Shown piece after piece: positions 1 through 8,729 of a stretch of 64,000 nt of DNA. The position numbers were made by a program, and so were the translations under genes. Where the stretch lies: the NCBI RefSeq assembly GCF_035916875.1, contig NZ_JAXUHN010000092.1:124001-188000 (forward strand), given 5' to 3'. This DNA is from Methylomicrobium sp035916875. GTDB lineage: Bacteria > Pseudomonadota > Gammaproteobacteria > Methylococcales > Methylomonadaceae. Positions within the stretch are counted from its first letter, which is position 1. Each line of letters opens with the position of its first letter. The notes below the pieces were generated by a model. The model was given only the letters and a program-made list of their open reading frames with translations, searched no databases and was not told the origin of the DNA.

Positions 1-2
1 TG

Positions 3-50
3 GCCGAAATCATCCGTCAGCGTTTACGCGAAAGATACAGTTCGTTATGA
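3..50 (+). CDS. pstC: PstC C-terminal tail (partial)
   Basis: Only the last 15 codons are inside the window. They read as a basic C-terminal tail (ending RLRERYSSL) closed by TGA at 48-50. The stop overlaps the ATG of the next gene in an ATGA arrangement, as expected for translationally coupled permease genes. Identity rests on position directly before pstA and on the similar basic tail of PstA itself (HLREKYRALEG); it is inference from context rather than from a recognisable domain. Confidence 0.6.
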   Translation, partial: AEIIRQRLRERYSSL

Positions 51-1702
51 TCAAATTATGGTTTAAAAGCGGCAGCCCGTGGATATGGTTTACGGCTTCG
101 GCGGTCAGCGCCTGCCTGATCATGGTGTTGGGTGTATTGGGATTGATCATGGCGCGCGGCATCGGCCACTTCTGGCCGAGCGAACTAATACAGTTCAGCT
201 ATCAGGAAGACAGCGGCCAAGTGCGCGACATTGTCGGCGAATTGATCGATACCAGCATCACGCCGGCGGCAATGGCGAAAGCGACCGGCTTTAAGATGAG
301 CGCCGACGAGGACGTGCTGGTTCAATATCAGGTCAAAACCGGCAACCGTGACGTCAGCGGCGCGGACTTTCGCTGGATACAGGAACGCCGGGTCAAGCAG
401 CAGAGCAATCCGTCCGAGTTGATCGCGGTCGAACGCCGCGAATGGGGCAATTTTTACGGACGCCTGGTCGCGGTCAAGGACGGCGGCAAGGTGATTGCCG
501 AAGGTCCGGATGCAATGCCGGTCTTGCAGGAACGGCTGAAGGCAGCGCTGAGCCTTTACGAGCAGATCTCTCATCTCGAAAAAAAGCAGATCGGCGCGGT
601 CAACTACGGTCTGGAAAGGCTGCGGCTCGAGCAGCGCAGGCTGGAACTCGAAAAACGCTGGGATGCGGAGGCGCAAAAGCGCATCGCCGCCGAAAAAGCG
701 GCTTTAGATGGCGAATATAAGAAATTCCAGGGGCAATTGGTCGCGTTGTATCAGGACATCCGCAAGGGCAGTTTTGTTGCGGCGGCCGATGACGGCAGCG
801 AGCACGAGATTGCGCTGGCCAAGGTGGTCAGGGTTTACGAGCCGAACAAGATGAGCGTATTCGGCAAAATCGGCCATTACCTGAACAAATTCGTCGAGTT
901 TCTGACCGACGACCCGCGCGAGGCGAATACCGAAGGCGGCATTTTCCCGGCGATTTACGGCACCATTCTTATGGTGGTTATCATGTCGATTATCGTGACG
1001 CCGTTCGGTGTGATCGCTGCAGTTTACCTCCGCGAATATGCGAAACAGGGCTTCATGACCCGGCTGATCCGGATCGCGGTGAACAATCTGGCCGGGGTGC
1101 CGTCGGTGGTTTACGGGGTGTTCGGACTGGGGTTTTTTGTCTACATTCTGGGCGGCAAAATCGATCGTCTGTTTTATCCGGAAGCCGCTCCCTCGCCGGT
1201 GTTCGGCACGCCGGGCCTGATGTGGGCTTCGATCACGCTGGCGTTATTGACGCTGCCGGTCGTGATCGTGTCAACCGAAGAAGGCTTGGCGCGGATTCCG
1301 AAATCGATTCGCGAAGGCAGCCTGGCGCTCGGCGCGACCAAATTTGAAACGCTTTGGCGTACGGTGCTGCCGATGGCAAGCCCGGCAATGATGACCGGTT
1401 TGATTCTGGCGGTTGCCCGGGCGGCCGGCGAGGTGGCGCCGTTGATGCTGGTCGGCGTGGTCAAACTGGCGCCTTCGCTGCCTCTAGACGGCAACTTCCC
1501 GTTTTTGCATCTGGAAAGAAAATTCATGCACCTCGGCTTCCATATCTATGACGTCGGCTTCCAAAGCCCGAATGTCGAGGCGGCAAGGCCCTTGGTTTAT
1601 GCGACATCGTTGTTGTTGGTCGTGGTGATTATCGGACTCAATTTGTCCGCGATCCTGATCCGCAATCATCTAAGGGAAAAATATAGAGCTCTTGAAGGTT
1701 AA
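47..1702 (+). CDS. pstA: Phosphate ABC transporter permease PstA, long form
   Basis: Inner-membrane permease of the high-affinity phosphate importer PstSCAB. At 551 residues it is far longer than the ~290-residue enteric PstA. The extra length is an N-terminal region with one membrane segment (residues ~12-36) followed by a ~230-residue periplasmic part rich in charged helices, as in the long PstA forms of Pseudomonas and Vibrio (DUF3333 type). The C-terminal ~270 residues carry the permease fold, with an EAA-type loop around residues 420-450 (SIREGSLALGATKFETLWRT). It overlaps pstC by 4 bp and lies 5 bp before pstB. Confidence 0.93.
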   Translation: MIKLWFKSGSPWIWFTASAVSACLIMVLGVLGLIMARGIGHFWPSELIQFSYQEDSGQVRDIVGELIDTSITPAAMAKATGFKMSADEDVLVQYQVKTGNRDVSGADFRWIQERRVKQQSNPSELIAVERREWGNFYGRLVAVKDGGKVIAEGPDAMPVLQERLKAALSLYEQISHLEKKQIGAVNYGLERLRLEQRRLELEKRWDAEAQKRIAAEKAALDGEYKKFQGQLVALYQDIRKGSFVAAADDGSEHEIALAKVVRVYEPNKMSVFGKIGHYLNKFVEFLTDDPREANTEGGIFPAIYGTILMVVIMSIIVTPFGVIAAVYLREYAKQGFMTRLIRIAVNNLAGVPSVVYGVFGLGFFVYILGGKIDRLFYPEAAPSPVFGTPGLMWASITLALLTLPVVIVSTEEGLARIPKSIREGSLALGATKFETLWRTVLPMASPAMMTGLILAVARAAGEVAPLMLVGVVKLAPSLPLDGNFPFLHLERKFMHLGFHIYDVGFQSPNVEAARPLVYATSLLLVVVIIGLNLSAILIRNHLREKYRALEG

Positions 1703-1707
1703 TCATT

Positions 1708-2541
1708 ATGACAACACAGCAAGCACGCACCCATGCGATCGACATGAAATCGATTCTGCGCGGTCCAAGGGATCAGGAAGAGAATTCCGAAGTCTGCATC
1801 AAGGTCGAAAATCTGAACCTGTTTTATGGAGAGAAACAGGCCTTGCACAACATCAACATGGATATTCCGAAGCAAAAGGTGACCGCCTACATCGGACCGA
1901 GCGGTTGCGGAAAGTCGACGCTGTTGCGCTGCATCAACCGCATGAACGATCTGGTTGACAGCGCGCGCATCGAAGGCCGGATATTGCTGGATGAAGAGAA
2001 CATCTATGACAAATCGGTCAATGTCGCGTCGCTGCGCCGGCGCGTCGGTATGGTGTTCCAGAAACCGAATCCGTTTCCGAAAACGATTTTCGAGAATGTT
2101 GCTTACGGCCTCCGGATCCAGGGCATCAACGACAAAAGAACGCTCGAGGAAACAGTCGAAAAGGCGCTGCGCGGCGCGGCGCTGTGGGATGAAATGAAAG
2201 ACCGTCTGAACGACAATGCGCTCGGCATGTCCGGCGGTCAGCAGCAGCGTCTGGTGATCGCGCGCGCGATTGCGATCGAGCCGGAAGTGTTATTGCTCGA
2301 CGAACCGGCTTCGGCGCTGGATCCGATCTCGACTCTAAAAATCGAGGAACTGATCAACGAACTCAAAGAGCATTATACTATCGTTATCGTGACGCACAAC
2401 ATGCAGCAGGCGGCGCGCGTGTCCGATTACACCGCCTTCATGTATATGGGCGAACTGATCGAAATGGGTACCACCAGCGAACTGTTCACGAACCCCAGAA
2501 AGAAACAGACAGAAGATTACATCACCGGCCGTTACGGTTAA
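1708..2541 (+). CDS. pstB: Phosphate ABC transporter ATP-binding protein PstB
   Basis: Cytoplasmic ATPase that drives phosphate import through PstC/PstA. The 277-residue protein has a Walker A motif (GPSGCGKST), a Q-loop region (MVFQKPNPFP, a PstB hallmark), the ABC signature (LGMSGGQQQRLVIARA), Walker B (VLLLDEPASALDP) and the switch His in TIVIVTHN. A ~35-residue N-terminal extension precedes the core. It sits between pstA and phoU in the standard order, so co-transcription is expected. The Pho promoter would lie upstream of the window. Confidence 0.96.
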   Translation: MTTQQARTHAIDMKSILRGPRDQEENSEVCIKVENLNLFYGEKQALHNINMDIPKQKVTAYIGPSGCGKSTLLRCINRMNDLVDSARIEGRILLDEENIYDKSVNVASLRRRVGMVFQKPNPFPKTIFENVAYGLRIQGINDKRTLEETVEKALRGAALWDEMKDRLNDNALGMSGGQQQRLVIARAIAIEPEVLLLDEPASALDPISTLKIEELINELKEHYTIVIVTHNMQQAARVSDYTAFMYMGELIEMGTTSELFTNPRKKQTEDYITGRYG

Positions 2542-2552
2542 AGGAGTCGACA

Positions 2553-3269
2553 ATGGACAGCAATAAAATCGGGCACCATATTTCCGGGCAGTTCAACAAG
2601 GAACTCGAAGACATCCGCAACAAAGTGCTGACGATGGGCGGTCTGGTCGAGCAGCAAGTGGAGCTGGCGATGCAGGCCTTTTCCACGGGCGACATCGAAA
2701 TGGCCGAACTGGTAATCAAACAGGATAATCAGGTCGATGCGCTGGAAGTCTCGATCGATCGAGAATGCACGCAAATATTGGCGCTCAGGCAGCCGGCCGC
2801 ATTCGACCTGCGGCTACTCCTGACCGTGATCAAGGTGATCAACGAGCTCGAAATCGTCGGCGATCTGGCTGAACGAATCGCGAAATTGGCTATTCAGTCG
2901 GCCGACAGCGACGGCAAGATCGATCAGTATTATGAAATCCAGCACATGTCGAATCTGGTCAAGGATATGCTGCACCGGGCGCTCGATGCGTTCGCGCGTA
3001 TGAGTATTGAGGATGTGCCGACAATTACCGGTCTGGATGACAATGTCGATCGCGAATATGCGAGCATTATCCGCCAGCTGATCACGCACATGATGGAAGA
3101 CCCGCGCAATATTACCCGTACGATCAATGTGTTATGGACAGTGCGTGCGATGGAGCGGATCGGCGACCATGCCTGCTATATCTGCGAGCATCTGATCTAT
3201 ATGGTCAAGGGCGAGGCGGTGCGGCATTTGAGCCGGGAAGAGCTGGAGAAGAGGGTCAAGGGCGGCTAA
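2553..3269 (+). CDS. phoU: Phosphate signalling regulator PhoU
   Basis: PhoU links the Pst transporter to the PhoR/PhoB two-component system and keeps the Pho regulon off when phosphate is plentiful. The 238-residue protein shows the expected duplicated three-helix-bundle pattern, with conserved E/D-rich metal-binding helices in each half (for example ELEIVGDLAERIAKLA and RAMERIGDHACYICEHL). A good ribosome binding site (AAAGGAG) precedes the ATG, 11 bp after pstB. It is the last gene of the operon; a hairpin lies 26 bp downstream. Confidence 0.95.
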   Translation: MDSNKIGHHISGQFNKELEDIRNKVLTMGGLVEQQVELAMQAFSTGDIEMAELVIKQDNQVDALEVSIDRECTQILALRQPAAFDLRLLLTVIKVINELEIVGDLAERIAKLAIQSADSDGKIDQYYEIQHMSNLVKDMLHRALDAFARMSIEDVPTITGLDDNVDREYASIIRQLITHMMEDPRNITRTINVLWTVRAMERIGDHACYICEHLIYMVKGEAVRHLSREELEKRVKGG

Positions 3270-3294
3270 ATCTAGATTTTTTTCCCGAGCGTTC

Positions 3295-3321
3295 GTGTTC
3301 CCGCGTGTTGCGCGGGAACAC
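3295..3321. repeat. Hairpin between convergent phoU and bamD
   Basis: An 11-bp perfect stem (3295-3305 paired with 3311-3321) with a 5-base loop lies in the 119-base gap between the convergent phoU and bamD. It has no T-run on its 3' side on either strand; the T-run at 3278-3283 is on the 5' side on the plus strand. It is therefore not a textbook intrinsic terminator and may be an intergenic palindromic repeat or a Rho-assisted end. Confidence 0.45.
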
Positions 3322-3388
3322 CGGTTGCACCGCTTCCGCGCAGCGTAGCATTTCTAAAGCCATCTTTCCTCGCCAGTTTCAAATCCCA

Positions 3389-4231
3389 TTATTTTTCCAA
3401 GCCGATAAAATCCCAAACCTTGTGCGAAAACGTCGCATTCTTGTGCTCCGGAACCGGCGGGCCACTCGGGTAATTTTGCCGGTAAATCCGGTCAATAGTG
3501 TTGGCCTGGTCGGGCATGTCCAGTTTTTCGTAGGCTTCTTTCAGCACTTCTAGGGCAAAAGGCACCGCCGTCGTCCGTTGGTACTTTTCGATCACTTCCG
3601 ATGCCCGGTTTACTGCGGCTACATAAGCCCTGCGTTTGATGTAATAGCGGGCGACATGTACCTCATGCATCGCCATGTTGTTCTTTAGTGCGATCATCCG
3701 TTGTTTAGAGTCCGGTACATATTTGCTGTTCGGGAAACGTTTGACCAGCTCCGAAAAATTCTCATAGGCTTCCTTGGCCGTTGTGGTGTCGCGTTGCGAA
3801 GAGTCGGTCGGCAGGAAGCGGTCCGCAAAGCCGAAGCCCCTGTTGTAGTTGACCAGCCCTTTCAGATAATAGGCATAATCGACGCTCGGATTACGTGGAT
3901 TGACCTTGATGAAGCGGTCGGCGGCCGCGAGTGCGGCGTCGGGATCGTTACTCTTGTAATAGGCATACGCCACGTCGAGCTGGGTTTGCGCGGACGTTTC
4001 TCCGAACGGATAGCGCGCCTCCAGTGCCTCATAAATTTTGACCGCTTTTTCGTAATTGCCGGCATCGATGGCGGTTTGCGCTTCCTTACGAAATTTTTCG
4101 ACGTTCCAGTCTTTGTATTCGTCTTCTGTCTCGGAATCCTTGCTGAATGAGAAATTTTTCAGCGATTCGCAGCCGGTCAGCGACAGACCCAGCCAGCAAA
4201 TAAGTAAACTTTTTAACAAAATTAATCGCAT
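3389..4231 (-). CDS. bamD: Outer-membrane assembly lipoprotein BamD
   Basis: Essential lipoprotein of the BAM complex, which folds beta-barrel proteins into the outer membrane. The 280-residue precursor has a lipoprotein signal with lipobox LTGC (mature Cys at residue 21). TPR-type helical repeats follow, beginning around FRKEAQTAIDAGNYEKAVK and continuing through RYPFGETSAQTQLDVAYAYY. It is divergent from rluD, the usual gammaproteobacterial bamD/rluD arrangement. The C-terminus is ~35 residues longer than the E. coli protein. Confidence 0.95.
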   Translation of the reverse strand: MRLILLKSLLICWLGLSLTGCESLKNFSFSKDSETEDEYKDWNVEKFRKEAQTAIDAGNYEKAVKIYEALEARYPFGETSAQTQLDVAYAYYKSNDPDAALAAADRFIKVNPRNPSVDYAYYLKGLVNYNRGFGFADRFLPTDSSQRDTTTAKEAYENFSELVKRFPNSKYVPDSKQRMIALKNNMAMHEVHVARYYIKRRAYVAAVNRASEVIEKYQRTTAVPFALEVLKEAYEKLDMPDQANTIDRIYRQNYPSGPPVPEHKNATFSHKVWDFIGLEK

Positions 4232-4295
4232 AGTGCTATCGACACGTAGTAATATGAGCGGTTTCGTGCCGGTTTATCGATTCCCTTGCTTGACA

Positions 4296-4321
4296 TTTTC
4301 TCCCTTTTTAAAGGGAGAAAA
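4296..4321. repeat. 12-bp inverted repeat in the bamD/rluD divergent gap
   Basis: A perfect inverted repeat (arms 4296-4307 and 4310-4321, 2-base spacer) made of TTTTCTCCCTTT and its complement lies in the 237-base gap between two divergent start codons. A similar half-site reading GAGGGAGAAA occurs near 4375-4384. It could be an operator or an intergenic repeat unit. Nothing in the sequence decides between these. Confidence 0.45.
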
Positions 4322-4468
4322 TTGCGGTGAGAGTGTTTAAACTCAAAGATTGAAATTGACATGTCTCTCATGTTGAGGGAGAAAGGCAAGTTTCAGAACG
4401 ACGCTGAGCTATGCAAACCGGCTTAACTAAACGAGTATAACTTAACGCAGGGCGAATCAGAAGAGCTT

Positions 4469-5416
4469 GTGATGGAAAGATTGACGGCCGTAGTGCCATA
4501 TGAATTGGCGGGAATGCGCCTGGATCAGGTATTGGCCGAGGTGTTTGCCGATTATTCAAGGACCCGTTTGCAGGCTTGGGTCAAATCGGGCCGGGTGACG
4601 GTGAATGGACGGGCGTTGAAGGCGAAGGATAAACTGGACGGCGGCGAAGAGATCGCGCTGGACGCGGAAGATGAGGTCGTGGTCGAGTCCGAACCGCAAA
4701 ACATCCCGCTCGACATCATCCACGAAGACGACAGTCTGCTGGTGGTGAACAAACCGGCCGGCCTTGTCGTGCATCCGGCGGTCGGCAACTGGGACGGCAC
4801 TTTGCTGAATGCCTTGCTGCATCATGATCCACATCTCGAAACCTTGCCTCGCGCCGGCATCGTGCACCGTATCGACAAGGAAACCAGCGGGCTCCTGATG
4901 ATTGCGAAGACGCTGCAGGCGCATAACAGCCTGACCCAGCAATTGCAGGAGCGCGAGATTACCCGCGAATATCTGGCGATCGCGCGCGGCCGGATGACCG
5001 CCGGCGGCACGATCGATGAGCCGATCGGCCGGCATCCGACCGACCGCAAGCGCTATGCGGTCAAGGAATCCGGAAAACATGCGGTGACGCATTACCGGGT
5101 GCTCAAGCGTTTTGCGCATCATACTTTCATTCAGGTGATGCTCGAAACCGGGCGTACACATCAGATCCGGGTACACATGGCGCATATCCGCTATCCGTTG
5201 CTCGGCGATCCGGTGTATGGCGGCCGTTTTCAAATGCCGCCGAACTGCGGCGAGCGGCTCGAAGCCGAATTGCGCAATTTCAAGCGCCAGGCGCTGCATG
5301 CGGCGAAGCTGGGTCTGCTGCATCCTGTCACCGACGAATATCTGGAATGGGAGCAGCCGTTGCCGGAAGATATGGCTCGCTTGCTGGAGGCCTTGGAAGA
5401 CAATGAGCGGCGCTGA
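4469..5416 (+). CDS. rluD: 23S rRNA pseudouridine synthase RluD
   Basis: Makes the pseudouridines of helix 69 of 23S rRNA (positions 1911/1915/1917 in E. coli). The 315-residue protein has an N-terminal S4 RNA-binding domain (residues ~15-75, MRLDQVLAEVFADYSRTRLQ) and the RluA-type catalytic domain with the catalytic Asp in GIVHRIDKETSGLL. The start may be the GTG at 4469 or the ATG right after it at 4472. The last 14 bp overlap pgeF, so the two are probably translated from one message. Confidence 0.95.
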   Translation: MMERLTAVVPYELAGMRLDQVLAEVFADYSRTRLQAWVKSGRVTVNGRALKAKDKLDGGEEIALDAEDEVVVESEPQNIPLDIIHEDDSLLVVNKPAGLVVHPAVGNWDGTLLNALLHHDPHLETLPRAGIVHRIDKETSGLLMIAKTLQAHNSLTQQLQEREITREYLAIARGRMTAGGTIDEPIGRHPTDRKRYAVKESGKHAVTHYRVLKRFAHHTFIQVMLETGRTHQIRVHMAHIRYPLLGDPVYGGRFQMPPNCGERLEAELRNFKRQALHAAKLGLLHPVTDEYLEWEQPLPEDMARLLEALEDNERR

Positions 5417-6137
5417 ACCTTTCCTGTTTCCGGATTGGCCCGCGCCCACCGGCGTGCATGCCGCGACAACACTCAGGACCGGCGGAGTCAGCGCCGGACC
5501 TTATAACAGCTTGAATTCCGCTTTGCATGTCGGCGATGATACCGAGTCGGTTATGCACAATCGTCGTTTTATCCGCGAAAGGCTGGCACTGCCGTCCGAG
5601 CCGGTTTGGTTGGAGCAGATTCACAGTAGCCAAGTCGTGAAGGCGGGGGATGTGGTTGGCCTGCCGCAAGCGGATGCGAGTTACACAGACGAGCCAGGCG
5701 TGGTGTGTGCGGTGATGACCGCCGATTGTTTGCCGCTTCTGCTTTGTTCGGTTGACGGTTTGCGAATTGCGGCGATCCATGCCGGCTGGCGCGGTTTGTT
5801 GAATGGCGTAATCGGCAATGCGGTCGCGGCGCTGGGCGAGTGTGAACTGTTGGGTTGGTTGGGACCTGCCATAGGCCCCGGCTCTTTTGAAGTCGGGGAG
5901 GAAGTGCGCATCGCATTCGCGCATAAATCACCGGCATTCGACAATGCTTTCAAGCCGCAAGCGGGCGGCAAATGGTTGGCCGATATTTATCGGTTGGCGC
6001 GAATCGAGCTAAATATGCTGGGTGTGACGAACATATATGGCGGCCGGTTTTGCACGGTCACCGAGCCGGATCGGTTTTATTCCTATCGCCGGGACACGGT
6101 TACAGGACGAATGGCGACATTGATCTGGAGAGATTGA
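5403..6137 (+). CDS. pgeF: Laccase-domain protein PgeF (YfiH)
   Basis: Member of the YfiH/PgeF family: multicopper-oxidase-fold-like proteins linked to peptidoglycan-precursor fidelity and to purine nucleoside phosphorylase activity. The 244-residue protein contains the family blocks TLRTGGVSAGPYNSLN, the Cys in VMTADCLPLLL and the His in AAIHAGWRGL, which together bind zinc. The ATG at 5403 was chosen because the family begins here and because it overlaps the 3' end of rluD, as in many gammaproteobacteria. Confidence 0.92.
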   Translation: MSGAEPFLFPDWPAPTGVHAATTLRTGGVSAGPYNSLNSALHVGDDTESVMHNRRFIRERLALPSEPVWLEQIHSSQVVKAGDVVGLPQADASYTDEPGVVCAVMTADCLPLLLCSVDGLRIAAIHAGWRGLLNGVIGNAVAALGECELLGWLGPAIGPGSFEVGEEVRIAFAHKSPAFDNAFKPQAGGKWLADIYRLARIELNMLGVTNIYGGRFCTVTEPDRFYSYRRDTVTGRMATLIWRD

Positions 6138-6141
6138 ACGC

Positions 6142-6972
6142 GTGAATTTATTGTTGTTGATTATCATCTTTACAACCCTCGGTGGGGTGTTGAGCGTCTT
6201 GGCAGCCGCGCTGTTTCTGCTGTTGCCGGACAAGCAGAGAAGCCATGTGCTGCCGCACGGCATCAGTTTTGCGATCGGCGCGTTATTGGCCGTTGCGTTT
6301 TGGGGGTTGATTCCGCATGCCTTCGAGGAAGTCAAACCCGAGCAGTTCCGGGCGTTGTCCGCGACGATTCTGGCCGGCATTCTGATTTTTTTCGTGCTCG
6401 AAAAACTGATGATCTGGCGGCATTGCCATTTCAATACCTGCGAGGCGCATGGCGAGGAGCCGCATCAACACGAGCATGGCCATCATGCGCACAGCCACGG
6501 ACTGGGGCATCGTCATTCGGCCGGCGCGCTGATCATTCTCGGCGACAGCATTCATAACTTCGTTGACGGTATCCTGATCGCGGCGGCCTTTTTGACCGAC
6601 GCGAAACTCGGCATCGTGACCAGCCTAGCGGTCGCGGCGCACGAAATCCCGCAGGAAGTCGGAGATTTCGCTATTCTGCTGGAGAGCGGCTATGACAGGG
6701 CCAAGGCGCTCTTCTATAACATCCTGTCCAGCCTGGGGACGGTTTTGGGCGGCATTCTGGCCTATTTCAGCCTGGAAGATTTGCATCATATGCTGCCTTA
6801 TATCCTGGCGCTGGCGGCATCGAGCTTCATCTATGTCGCGGTGGCCGATTTAATACCGACCTTACATAAAAAGACCGAATTAAAAGCTTCGCTGGAGCAG
6901 ATCGCGTTGATCGCGGCCGGCGTGTTGTTGATCTGCGCCATGCACGGCTTCGCGCACAGTTTTGAAGTGTAG
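6142..6972 (+). CDS. ZIP-family divalent metal transporter
   Basis: Inner-membrane metal-ion permease of 276 residues. It has the two ZIP signature helices with metal ligands (HNFVDGILIAAAF and HEIPQEVGDFAILLESG). Between membrane segments 3 and 4 lies a His-rich cytoplasmic loop with about nine His in 25 residues, as in zinc ZIPs. The start is a GTG at 6142, four bases after pgeF. Zinc or iron is the likely substrate; the sequence alone does not say which. Confidence 0.88.
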   Translation: MNLLLLIIIFTTLGGVLSVLAAALFLLLPDKQRSHVLPHGISFAIGALLAVAFWGLIPHAFEEVKPEQFRALSATILAGILIFFVLEKLMIWRHCHFNTCEAHGEEPHQHEHGHHAHSHGLGHRHSAGALIILGDSIHNFVDGILIAAAFLTDAKLGIVTSLAVAAHEIPQEVGDFAILLESGYDRAKALFYNILSSLGTVLGGILAYFSLEDLHHMLPYILALAASSFIYVAVADLIPTLHKKTELKASLEQIALIAAGVLLICAMHGFAHSFEV

Positions 6973-6974
6973 AA

Positions 6975-7006
6975 GCACGGCGAAAGACTTTTGATTTTCG
7001 CCGTGC
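6975..7006. terminator. Bidirectional intrinsic terminator
   Basis: A perfect 11-bp stem (6975-6985 with 6996-7006), whose A-rich and T-rich inner ends close the loop, lies between the convergent ZIP transporter and phosphoglucomutase genes. A T-rich tail follows on the plus side. It is well placed to end both transcripts. Confidence 0.75.
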
Positions 7007-7022
7007 GCTTTTGTCCGCTCTA

Positions 7023-8657
7023 TTAAGTCATCACATCCGGCGACGTTCTGCCAGTGCGCTTTTTGATTTCGCATAATTGTTCGGCCAGCGTGATCAGTTC
7101 TGCCAGGGCGTCCTGAGCGTCCTGATCATGTTTTGATGCATCCGCTTCGAATTTTTCCAGATAGATTCTGAGCGTCGCGCCGACCGTACCGGTGCCGGAA
7201 AGGCGGAACACGATCCGAGATCCGTCGGTAAAGCCCACCCGGACGCCCTGATTTTTGCTGACGCTGCCGTCGATCGGATCGACATAACTGAATTCATCGG
7301 CGAATTTGACCGTAAATGCGCCGAACGTTTGGCCTGGCAGGCTTGGCAGTTGATTGCGCAAATGCTCGACGATGCCGTTCGCGATGCCGATTTCGACCGC
7401 TTCGTAATCGTGCCGGCAATAAATATCCCTGCCGAATTTTTGCCAGTGTTCGTGTACGATGTCCGCAACCGACTGGCGTTTGCGCGCTATCAGATTCAGC
7501 CAGAATAAAACCGCCCACAGGCCGTCTTTTTCGCGGACATGATCGGAGCCGGTGCCGAAACTTTCTTCGCCGCAGAGCGTAATTTTGCCGGCATCGAGCA
7601 GGTTGCCGAAAAACTTCCAACCGGTCGGTGTTTCGAAACAAGGCATTTTGTAGGCGGCCGCGACCCTGTCCACCGCCTGGCTGGTCGGCATCGAGCGCGC
7701 GACGCCGCTGAGTCCCTTGGCATAAGCCGGAATCATCCGTGCATTTGCCGCCATGATCGCCAAACTGTCGCTTGGGGTGACAAAGATATTGCTGCCGGTG
7801 ATCATGTTGCGGTCGCCGTCGCCGTCCGAAGCGGCGCCGAAGGTTGGCGCATTCGGGCCGAACATCAGTACGGCCAGTTCATGCGCATGCGCGAGATTCG
7901 GATCGGGATGGCCGCCGCCGAAGTCTTCCAGAGGCGTCGCATTGATCACCGAATCGGCTGGCGCGCCAAGCATGTCAACTAGAATGCGTTTGGCGTAAGG
8001 GCCGGTAATTGCATGCATCGCATCGAAGCGCAGAGTGATGTAGCCGGAGCCGATGCTTTGTTTCAGCAGATTGAAATCGAAAATCGATTGCATTAATTCC
8101 GCATAATCGCTGACCGGATCGATGATCCTAATTTTCAATCCATCGATCTGGGTGCTGCCGACCGTGTCGAGATCGAGGTCGGCGATGTCGGCGATTTTAT
8201 AGCTGTCGATGGTCAGGCTGCGCTGGTAAAACGCGCTGGTGTACTTTTCGGGCGCCGGGCCGCCATTGCCGACATTGTATTTGATGCCGAAATCTTCGTC
8301 CGGTCCGCCCGGATTGTGGCTGGCTGATAGGATCAGGCCGCCATAGGCACCGTATTTTCGAATGATGTGCGAGGCCGCAGGGGTGGACAACAGGCCGCCT
8401 TGGCCTATAATCAGTTCAGCAAAGCCGTTCGCCGCCGCCATTTTGATGATCGTTTGGATCGCTTGCCGATTGAAATAGCGGCCATCGCCGCCGAGAACCA
8501 AGGTTTTGCCGACAATGTCATCGAGCGAGTCGAAAATTGACTGCACGAAGTTTTCGAGGTAACCTTGCTCTTGAAAGACTCTAACTTTTTTTCTAAGTCC
8601 GGATGTACCAGGATTTTGATCGTTGTAAGGTTGAGTTGTTATTGTATTTATCTGCAT
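7023..8657 (-). CDS. pgm: Phosphoglucomutase (PGM1-like type)
   Basis: Interconverts glucose-1-phosphate and glucose-6-phosphate, feeding nucleotide-sugar synthesis (relevant to the EPS locus here) and glycogen turnover. The 544-residue protein has GTSGLRKK near the N-terminus, the phosphoserine loop SASHNPGG (Ser113), the metal loop DGDGDRN and the sugar loop CGEESFGTGSDHVREKDG. These blocks match the eukaryotic PGM1-like branch rather than the E. coli Pgm branch. The ATG at 8657 is preferred over an upstream in-frame ATG because AGGA precedes it and the family begins here. Confidence 0.93.
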   Translation of the reverse strand: MQINTITTQPYNDQNPGTSGLRKKVRVFQEQGYLENFVQSIFDSLDDIVGKTLVLGGDGRYFNRQAIQTIIKMAAANGFAELIIGQGGLLSTPAASHIIRKYGAYGGLILSASHNPGGPDEDFGIKYNVGNGGPAPEKYTSAFYQRSLTIDSYKIADIADLDLDTVGSTQIDGLKIRIIDPVSDYAELMQSIFDFNLLKQSIGSGYITLRFDAMHAITGPYAKRILVDMLGAPADSVINATPLEDFGGGHPDPNLAHAHELAVLMFGPNAPTFGAASDGDGDRNMITGSNIFVTPSDSLAIMAANARMIPAYAKGLSGVARSMPTSQAVDRVAAAYKMPCFETPTGWKFFGNLLDAGKITLCGEESFGTGSDHVREKDGLWAVLFWLNLIARKRQSVADIVHEHWQKFGRDIYCRHDYEAVEIGIANGIVEHLRNQLPSLPGQTFGAFTVKFADEFSYVDPIDGSVSKNQGVRVGFTDGSRIVFRLSGTGTVGATLRIYLEKFEADASKHDQDAQDALAELITLAEQLCEIKKRTGRTSPDVMT

Positions 8658-8729
8658 AATGAATCCTAAGTGCGACGATTGACCGGAGAGGTTAAAATAC
8701 ACCAAAATTCCTGTTGAGTGTAGTAGGGT

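Noticed and set aside
4556..5449. 297-codon open frame on the minus strand
   Set aside because: Antisense shadow of rluD; the plus strand has a complete S4 and pseudouridine synthase protein.
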